Of a stretch of DNA of 6,494 nucleotides, positions 1-4,584 are shown piece after piece (positions within the stretch are counted from its first letter, which is position 1; the number at the start of each line of letters is the position of its first letter). The stretch is from Lachnospiraceae bacterium (GTDB lineage Bacteria > Bacillota > Clostridia > Lachnospirales > Lachnospiraceae), in the NCBI GenBank assembly GCA_003446735.1, contig DMCJ01000158.1, positions 1 through 6,494 on the forward strand, written 5' to 3'. The notes below the pieces were generated by a model. It saw only the letters and a list, made by a program, of their open reading frames with translations, did not search any database and was not told the origin of the DNA. The position numbers were made by a program, and so were the translations under genes.

Positions 1-115
1 ACTGTCCTCCGGCCGCCATTCTCGGTGTTAAAAGGAGGTTATCCTTTTGAGCAAATACCGAATAAGCCCTTACTGTCATTTTGTCATCAAATATTGGAAT
101 CAGTGTAGCCAGCAT
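1..115 (-). CDS. N-terminus of a probable EAL/HDOD-domain signalling protein (3' part beyond left edge)
   Basis: An open frame starts with ATG at 113-115 on the minus strand and runs off the left edge after 38 codons. The product begins MLATLIPIFDDKMTVRAYSV and continues FAQKDNLLLTP. The start is supported by AAAGGAG at 123-129, 7 nt upstream. The N-terminal pattern (a short hydrophobic strand, an acidic turn, then 'AYS.FAQK.N.LL.P') resembles, from memory, the start of EAL plus HDOD proteins of Lachnospiraceae, in which a cyclic-di-GMP phosphodiesterase-like domain precedes an HDOD domain. No catalytic motif is inside the window, so the product call rests on the N-terminus alone. It lies 65 bp downstream of the patatin gene on the same strand, and a candidate promoter sits in that gap. 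The CDS itself is well supported; the family is tentative. Confidence 0.62.
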   Translation of the reverse strand, partial: MLATLIPIFDDKMTVRAYSVFAQKDNLLLTPRMAAGGQ

Positions 116-144
116 AGGCAAACTCCTTTCAACGCTATATCATC

Positions 145-173
145 ATTTTACTATGACTGGACAATAATCGCAA
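145..173 (-). promoter_or_regulatory. Candidate sigma-A promoter for the leftmost gene
   Basis: On the minus strand, TTGCGA (168-173) is followed by a 17-nt spacer and TAAAAT (145-150), which matches consensus at 4/6 and 5/6 positions. It lies in the gap after the patatin stop codon and about 30 nt upstream of the ATG of the partial gene at 1-115. That gene may therefore be transcribed separately from the MATE-patatin pair. No terminator-like hairpin is visible in the same gap, so read-through from upstream is also possible. Confidence 0.4.
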
Positions 174-180
174 GCACATT

Positions 181-1026
181 TTAGCCCTTTAAAAAGTCCG
201 GAATGGCCCTTGCATCCCTGCGTCCTCTGGCATGCATCCTTATCATTGCCTCCCTGTCTTTGGTGAGTGTGTTCATGCCGTTTATGCTGCTCGGAGAAAG
301 GATGAGGAGCCTTCCTTCTTTTTCGTATTTCTTTGCTCTTTCGACCTGTCTGTTGTATGTCTCGGCCCTGTTGGAAAGCGCCATTGCGATATTGGGGTAT
401 TTCTTTTCGATAAGCCTGGCCATACGTCTGTCTTTCCCGCTGCTTCTCTTAACATTTACCGGCCTTGTGAGTATCACTACCACCTTATCGCACCCGGCTT
501 CAAAAGCACGTTCAAACGGGATGGGATCGGAGAGTCCTCCGTCAAAATACTGGCCTCCCCTCCATTCATACGGCTTATCGAATATTGGCAGATTGGAACT
601 TGCCTTTATGGCTCCCCAGTCATCCTGAGCCATATCGGCATATTTAAAGTAAACGGGAAGGCCGCTCTTAACCTCGGTCGCGACTATCTCGGCATCATCT
701 CCCATAGCTCTCATCGCATCGATGCTCAGCGGGCTTTTACCGTCCTCACCGCAAAGCTCGGGCCCGTAGATGTAATCAAGGTCAAGATAGTTTCCGGTCT
801 TTAAAAAATTCCTGAAACTCATATATTCTTTCTTAAAACTGTATTTTGTGTAGAATTCGTAGTTCCCGCTCTTGACTCCGGCCATATAATAGGACAGGTT
901 CCCGCTTCCGGCCGAAACCCCTATCATATAATCGAAACGTATCTTATAATCGATACATTTATCAAGCACTCCCACACTGTATATCGCCCGGAGTCCTCCT
1001 CCGACATCTACCACTCCTGTTTTCAT
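181..1026 (-). CDS. Patatin-like phospholipase family protein (YjjU-like)
   Basis: This is a complete 281-residue protein of the patatin-like serine lipase/acyl-hydrolase superfamily, which uses a Ser-Asp dyad to cleave acyl esters of phospholipids or related lipids. All diagnostic elements are visible. The oxyanion-hole loop GGGLR is at residues 9-13 and is followed by AIYSVGVLD. The nucleophile elbow GVSAG is at 36-40 (Ser38), and the catalytic Asp162 is in the DGG motif at 162-164. KASSNLPIF at 141-149 matches the conserved substrate-pocket stretch. The short N-terminus before the glycine loop and the overall length fit the bacterial YjjU-like branch. There is no signal peptide or membrane segment, so it is probably cytosolic. 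The lysine/arginine-rich stretch at 193-209 is a possible membrane-contact surface (inference). The start is supported by GGAG at 1034-1037, 7 nt upstream of the ATG. It lies 38 bp downstream of the MATE gene with no terminator between, which suggests one transcript. The natural lipid substrate cannot be read from sequence. Confidence 0.9.
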   Translation of the reverse strand: MKTGVVDVGGGLRAIYSVGVLDKCIDYKIRFDYMIGVSAGSGNLSYYMAGVKSGNYEFYTKYSFKKEYMSFRNFLKTGNYLDLDYIYGPELCGEDGKSPLSIDAMRAMGDDAEIVATEVKSGLPVYFKYADMAQDDWGAIKASSNLPIFDKPYEWRGGQYFDGGLSDPIPFERAFEAGCDKVVVILTRPVNVKRSSGKDRRMARLIEKKYPNIAMALSNRAETYNRQVERAKKYEKEGRLLILSPSSINGMNTLTKDREAMIRMHARGRRDARAIPDFLKG

Positions 1027-1064
1027 TTTTCTGCTCCGTATAAGTAAATAGTTTTATCTTAAAA

Positions 1065-2459
1065 TTATACCATAATCCCGGTCCCGTTTCCAACAACAGA
1101 TTTATCCGTCCATTTTTTTGCAGGCCTGAATATCGCAAGCGCGATCAGCATCAAAAAGGCGGTAGTGGCCAGACTTAACGGGTAGACTATCATTATGTTT
1201 TCAAACGTCCTGTATCTTGGAAATACCGTATAGATCCAGGTTATCCTGACGCCGCAGACTCCCACGACCGTAAAAAGGGCCGGGATAAATGAGATCCCGT
1301 ATCCTCTTAAATATCCGGAGACCACTTCATATGTAAGCGTAAACGTATATGCCGCAAAGATATAGATAAGTCTCGTATATCCCACCTTTATGACAGCGGG
1401 ATCGGGATTGAATATCGAAAGCAGTTCATGTCCGAAAGTAAGGACCACAGCTATGGATATTCCCATGAACAATATACCTTCAAAAAGACAAAGTCCGATG
1501 ACCTTTTTGCAGCGGTCTATCTTATTACCTCCGAAATTCTGCCCGGTAAAGGTGGTGCAGGCCTGGGAGAAGCTGTTTACGACATGATACACAAAGACCT
1601 CAATATTAAATGCCGCGCTGGAGGCTGCTATGACTATCGTGCCAAGACTGTTTATCGCGCTCTGGATTATGACATTTGCCAGATTAAACACAAGTGACTG
1701 AAGTCCTGCCGGTATCCCTATCCGCAGTATCTTTAAAAGAACATGTCTGTCCATCTTTAAGCAGCGCAGTTCTATCCTTGCCGGAGAATCGGTCTTTACA
1801 AGAAGGAAAAGCAGTATCACCGCACTTATAAGGTTTGATATCAGCGTCGATATCGCAACACCTTCCACGTTCATTTTGATAACGATCACAAAGAAAAGAT
1901 TCAGGATAACATTTAAAGTTCCCGAGAAGAAGAGCACGATCAGAGGTGTTTTGGTATCACCCATGGCTCTGAACACGGAGGCCTCAAAATTATATAAGAG
2001 TATGACCGCGGTTCCGGCCATATAGATCCTGAAATACGTTAATGCATAAGGATAAACTTCATCGGGAAGTTTCTGGCCGGAAATGATAAAAGAGGACAGG
2101 ATCTCCGCAAAGACAGTTATCACTATCCCCGCGAGAACGGCAAATAATACCGAGGTATGAACTGCTTTCTTTACGGTTTTATCATCGCCGCTTCCGACTG
2201 AATTGGCGATAACGACATTACTTCCAAGCGATATGCCCATGAACGTATTGAGCGCCAGGCCCACTACCGGTGCGTTCGACCCGACCGCCGCCATGGCCGT
2301 CGGCCCGAGATCTCCCGTAAACCGTCCCACTACCGCCATATCCGCAGCATTAAAAAGCTGCTGCAGGATTCCCGTTGCAGCAAGCGGAAGGGTATATAAC
2401 AATATCTTATTCCAAAGCGGGCCGGTAAGCATCCTGCTCGAAGATGATGTTTTATCCAT
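1065..2459 (-). CDS. MATE family multidrug/metabolite efflux transporter
   Basis: This is a complete 464-residue polytopic membrane protein of the MATE (multidrug and toxic compound extrusion) family. These are cation-coupled (Na+ or H+) antiporters with twelve helices in two MatE halves, acting in the cytoplasmic membrane. The first half opens with LWNKILLYTLPLAATGILQQ (residues 15-34) and then FNAADMAVVGRF (36-47), the typical helix-1 signature. FRAMGDTKTPL at 163-173 is the usual loop before helix 5. The second half starts at RIGIPAGLQSLVFNLANVII (246-265), and FTGQNFG (304-310) is the conserved mid-second-half motif. RITWIYTVFP at 405-414 fits helix 11. Length is normal and no motif is broken. 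The drug or metabolite exported cannot be inferred. The upstream ribosome binding site is weak (AAAGG about 10 nt before the ATG). No convincing promoter was found; the best -10-like box is the complement of AATATA at 2508-2513, without a good -35. The patatin gene follows after 38 bp, probably in the same operon. Confidence 0.95.
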   Translation of the reverse strand: MDKTSSSSRMLTGPLWNKILLYTLPLAATGILQQLFNAADMAVVGRFTGDLGPTAMAAVGSNAPVVGLALNTFMGISLGSNVVIANSVGSGDDKTVKKAVHTSVLFAVLAGIVITVFAEILSSFIISGQKLPDEVYPYALTYFRIYMAGTAVILLYNFEASVFRAMGDTKTPLIVLFFSGTLNVILNLFFVIVIKMNVEGVAISTLISNLISAVILLFLLVKTDSPARIELRCLKMDRHVLLKILRIGIPAGLQSLVFNLANVIIQSAINSLGTIVIAASSAAFNIEVFVYHVVNSFSQACTTFTGQNFGGNKIDRCKKVIGLCLFEGILFMGISIAVVLTFGHELLSIFNPDPAVIKVGYTRLIYIFAAYTFTLTYEVVSGYLRGYGISFIPALFTVVGVCGVRITWIYTVFPRYRTFENIMIVYPLSLATTAFLMLIALAIFRPAKKWTDKSVVGNGTGIMV

Positions 2460-2569
2460 ATAAGATCAGCCTTTATCCTTCACTTAAAACTATCGGGATA
2501 CAGATTAAATATAGCACAACGAAAAAGGAAATAAAAGCAAAATAAACACTTGTCAGATCCAAACTTATC

Positions 2570-2598
2570 TTGTAATAAGAGCGATCCTTAAGTATAAT
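2570..2598 (+). promoter_or_regulatory. Sigma-A promoter of the lipoprotein gene
   Basis: TTGTAA (2570-2575), a 17-nt spacer and a perfect TATAAT (2593-2598) form a strong rightward promoter. Transcription would start near 2605, giving a leader of about 43 nt to the ATG at 2648. GAGGAG at 2635-2640 then provides a ribosome binding site with 7-nt spacing. A second TATAAT lies at 2604-2609 but has no matching -35 box. The leader is too short for a riboswitch. Confidence 0.65.
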
Positions 2599-2647
2599 GT
2601 TTTTATAATTACAGCAATCACATTATCAGATCACGAGGAGACCTAAA

Positions 2648-3826
2648 ATGAAAAAAAGAATATTATCAATCTTGATCCCGGCGGTTCTTTCCTTATCGCT
2701 TTTTGCCTGTGCGGGCAAAAACGAACCCCGGGAGGAGCCCCCTTTTGTCGATCCTTCTTATGAAGAACCTGCCGAACAAAATGAGTCCGAAGAGCCTATG
2801 GTCGGCATGGCAAATCCCTGGGTGGATATCACCGAGGCAGAAGCCGACGAAAAGATACCTAACGGTTTTTCCGCTCCCAAAGGTGCGACCGACATACACT
2901 GGAGCATGATGACAAATGACGAAAATCCTTTGATCCAGCTGATATTTACTCTTGACGGAAAGGACTTCTGTGCAAGAGAGCAGATTAACGGAGACGGTCA
3001 GATCGTCGACATTTCCGGAGTATACGCCGAATGGGACGATACGGATGATATAACGCTTGCCAACTGGGGCGGCGGAAATATGGCCGGAAAAGTAATGGTC
3101 TCAAAGACCGAAGAAGAAACATATCAGGTCTGCCTCTGGTATGATATCGAAGTCGGCATTGCCTACTCCTTAAGCGTTGGTGCTCCCGATCTTGACGGCT
3201 TTGATATCCAGGCAATAGCGGAGGCTCTTTACGATCCCAACAAGCAGGCAAGCGCCTCCATCCCCGACGATGACGATGTATCGGGATTTGATGAGAGCTC
3301 GCTTCCCGCTTATGAATATCCCGGTCCCGAAGAATTTTATTATATGCTCTATAAATATATCATAGACGAATATGCGGATGATTATCCCAAAGCACAGGTC
3401 GGCATTCCCAATGTGATCATCGCGGCAATGGATGAATCCGACCCTGAAGATATCCGTGTATACGGCGATTTCTGGTATTTAAACTATGACTTAAACGGCG
3501 ATGTCTTAGAGAATGTCGCAGGCGGTTCCTATCCCGGATGCATTCACTTAAAGATGACCGAGAACGGCTACGAAGTAACTGGCATGGATGTTACCGAGGA
3601 CGGAAGCGGATTTGACGAAAGTGCCAAAAAGATATTCGGCGATCATTATGATGATTTTATGAAGATCCAGTCCGATCAGGACGAAAGAGAAAAGGTAAGG
3701 GCACAGATCATAGCAAACTACGTTGCGGCCAACAACCTGAACATTACCGCATATAAGGACTATGGTCATGATGCGGTTTTACTGCCGGATGAGAATATCG
3801 ATTCCTTCTACAGCACACTTGATTAA
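2648..3826 (+). CDS. Secreted acidic lipoprotein, two unnamed domains, function unknown
   Basis: This is a complete 392-residue protein with a lipoprotein signal peptide: a positively charged start (MKKR), a hydrophobic core (residues 5-19) and lipobox LFAC with the lipidated Cys21. It should be anchored on the outer face of the cytoplasmic membrane. Residues 22-55 form a Pro/Glu-rich tether (10 of residues 26-50 are acidic). Domain 1 (about 56-198) begins NPWVDITEAEADEK and contains WYDIEVGIAYSLSV (164-177) and DLDGFDIQAIAEALY (181-195). This pattern recalls a family of unnamed lipoproteins in gut Clostridia (from memory). An acidic linker (205-228) leads to domain 2 (about 229-392), which has GIPNVIIAAMDESDPEDIRV (252-271) and GGSYPGCIHLK (292-302). 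No enzyme motif was recognised; a solute- or surface-binding role is only a guess. The hexapeptide SGFDES occurs twice (212-217 and 320-325). It has its own promoter and no visible partner gene. It converges on the membrane-protein gene at 3928. Confidence 0.85.
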   Translation: MKKRILSILIPAVLSLSLFACAGKNEPREEPPFVDPSYEEPAEQNESEEPMVGMANPWVDITEAEADEKIPNGFSAPKGATDIHWSMMTNDENPLIQLIFTLDGKDFCAREQINGDGQIVDISGVYAEWDDTDDITLANWGGGNMAGKVMVSKTEEETYQVCLWYDIEVGIAYSLSVGAPDLDGFDIQAIAEALYDPNKQASASIPDDDDVSGFDESSLPAYEYPGPEEFYYMLYKYIIDEYADDYPKAQVGIPNVIIAAMDESDPEDIRVYGDFWYLNYDLNGDVLENVAGGSYPGCIHLKMTENGYEVTGMDVTEDGSGFDESAKKIFGDHYDDFMKIQSDQDEREKVRAQIIANYVAANNLNITAYKDYGHDAVLLPDENIDSFYSTLD

Positions 3827-3927
3827 AACTGTTACGCCTTCTCATAAATGAAATACAAAAAAGCTGCATTTACATCTCTATAGATTATTAAGAAGCCGGA
3901 TTTTTCTGTTTCGACGCGATTTTCCTT

Positions 3928-4353
3928 TCACACGGAAGCAATAACTCTGAACAAGAGATATATCGCCGTTCCTATCGGCCATCCCGCCATCGTGATCCAA
4001 AACAGAACGTCCGGCCCTATATTATTCGTGAAACCAAATATACAAAGCACTTCAATGATCATCGCCGCAAACATGAGTATGCATCCTATTATGATCACGA
4101 TGCATGTAAATATATTCTCACCGAAGTACTTCACCTTTATATCATAACGAGCCTTTAATAGTCTTTCATACAATACATGCATTATCCCGAAGAAAAAGAC
4201 CATTCCTATAATATACATGGCATAATTGTATCTAAAGTCAGATCCGCTCGATATAAATGAGCTCCACTCTCCCACATATATCTTTCCGATCATCTGAACA
4301 GACTCCCCCAGGCAGGCAGCCGCTATCAATATGATCATATACAGACAGATCAT
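3928..4353 (-). CDS. Small four-helix integral membrane protein, function unknown
   Basis: This is a 141-residue protein, counted from ATG at 4351-4353, with four hydrophobic segments at about residues 1-16, 44-62, 81-107 and 115-139. It has short polar loops, including a basic loop KARYDIKVKYFGE (67-79) between helices 2 and 3. The start was chosen because GGAGG lies 6 nt upstream of this ATG. The same frame is open further upstream to an ATG (4368) and a TTG (4374), but using those would place the ribosome binding site inside the gene. The first helix ends in AAAC, which looks superficially like a lipobox, but there is no basic N-region and the segment reads better as a transmembrane helix. 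I do not recognise the family. It is a monocistronic unit with its own promoter (4454-4481) behind a 13-bp repeat array, and it converges on the lipoprotein gene. Confidence 0.75.
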   Translation of the reverse strand: MICLYMIILIAAACLGESVQMIGKIYVGEWSSFISSGSDFRYNYAMYIIGMVFFFGIMHVLYERLLKARYDIKVKYFGENIFTCIVIIIGCILMFAAMIIEVLCIFGFTNNIGPDVLFWITMAGWPIGTAIYLLFRVIASV

Positions 4354-4359
4354 TTTTAT

Positions 4360-4364
4360 CCTCC
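4360..4364 (-). promoter_or_regulatory. Ribosome binding site that decides the membrane-protein start
   Basis: GGAGG on the minus strand lies 6 nt before the ATG at 4351-4353. No comparable purine-rich site precedes the in-frame ATG at 4368 or TTG at 4374, so the shorter, 141-residue start is preferred. Confidence 0.75.
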
Positions 4365-4453
4365 GCATCCGCAAACTGCGTTTAGTATTGTCAACGTATT
4401 GTACATTTCATTATACAGGATATTTACCGGCGATATATCTGAAAAAATACAAG

Positions 4454-4481
4454 ATTATACCTGATATATATGTGATATCAA
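4454..4481 (-). promoter_or_regulatory. Sigma-A promoter of the small membrane protein
   Basis: On the minus strand, TTGATA (4476-4481, 5/6 match) is followed by a 16-nt spacer and a perfect TATAAT (4454-4459). The predicted transcript starts near 4447, giving a leader of about 94 nt. Another TATAAT (minus strand, 4410-4415) lies inside the leader but lacks a -35 partner. The 13-bp repeat array ends only 4 bp upstream of this -35 box, so the array is placed where an activator or repressor could touch RNA polymerase. Confidence 0.55.
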
Positions 4482-4485
4482 TGAA

Positions 4486-4576
4486 GTTTCTATCCGGGGT
4501 TTCTATCTGAGGTTTCTATCCGGGGTTTCTATCTGAAACAACTATCTTAAATAGCTATCTTAGATATCTTTCTGTA
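4486..4576. repeat. Array of about seven 13-bp tandem repeats
   Basis: Seven consecutive 13-bp units start at 4486, 4499, 4512, 4525, 4538, 4551 and 4564. On the plus strand units 1 and 3 are gtttctatccggg, unit 2 is gtttctatctgag and unit 4 is gtttctatctgaa. Units 5 and 6 are acaactatcttaa and atagctatcttag, and unit 7 (atatctttctgta) is decayed. The core CTATC is kept in units 1-6. The first four units form two 26-bp super-repeats that differ only at the last base. 13 is not a multiple of three and no gene spans it, so it is not coding. It fills the space between the ligase stop codon and the membrane-protein promoter. Units near the promoter are nearly perfect and those near the ligase are degenerate. 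Confidence 0.85.
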
Positions 4577-4584
4577 TTGCTTTA

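Noticed and set aside
31..40. AAAGGAGGTT on the plus strand as a ribosome binding site
   Set aside because: It lies inside the minus-strand partial gene (1-115), and no plausible plus-strand coding sequence follows it.
203..804. Plus-strand open frames of 141 and 190 codons
   Set aside because: They lie antisense to the intact patatin gene, which carries all catalytic motifs, and they have no recognisable protein features.
1390..1697. Overlapping plus-strand open frames of 65 and 89 codons
   Set aside because: They are shadows of the MATE gene, whose motifs are continuous across this stretch.
3827..3927. A terminator between the convergent lipoprotein and membrane-protein genes
   Set aside because: There is an A-run near 3856 and a T-run near 3901, but the best pairing I could build has mismatches and a G-T pair beyond the A/T part. 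Nothing else was recognised in these 101 bases.
4388..4396. Minus-strand TTGACA as a -35 box for the small membrane protein
   Set aside because: The consensus -35 has no acceptable -10 box at 16-18 nt spacing; the sequence there is GC-rich and overlaps the ribosome binding region.
4543..4566. Imperfect palindrome around AAATAGCTATCTT as a ligase terminator
   Set aside because: The stem is AU-rich and mismatched and has no T-run after it on the minus strand. The symmetry is a by-product of adjacent 13-bp repeat units.
4486..4576. The repeat array as a CRISPR or plasmid iteron set
   Set aside because: Units are contiguous 13-mers with no spacers, and there are no cas or replication-initiator genes in view.
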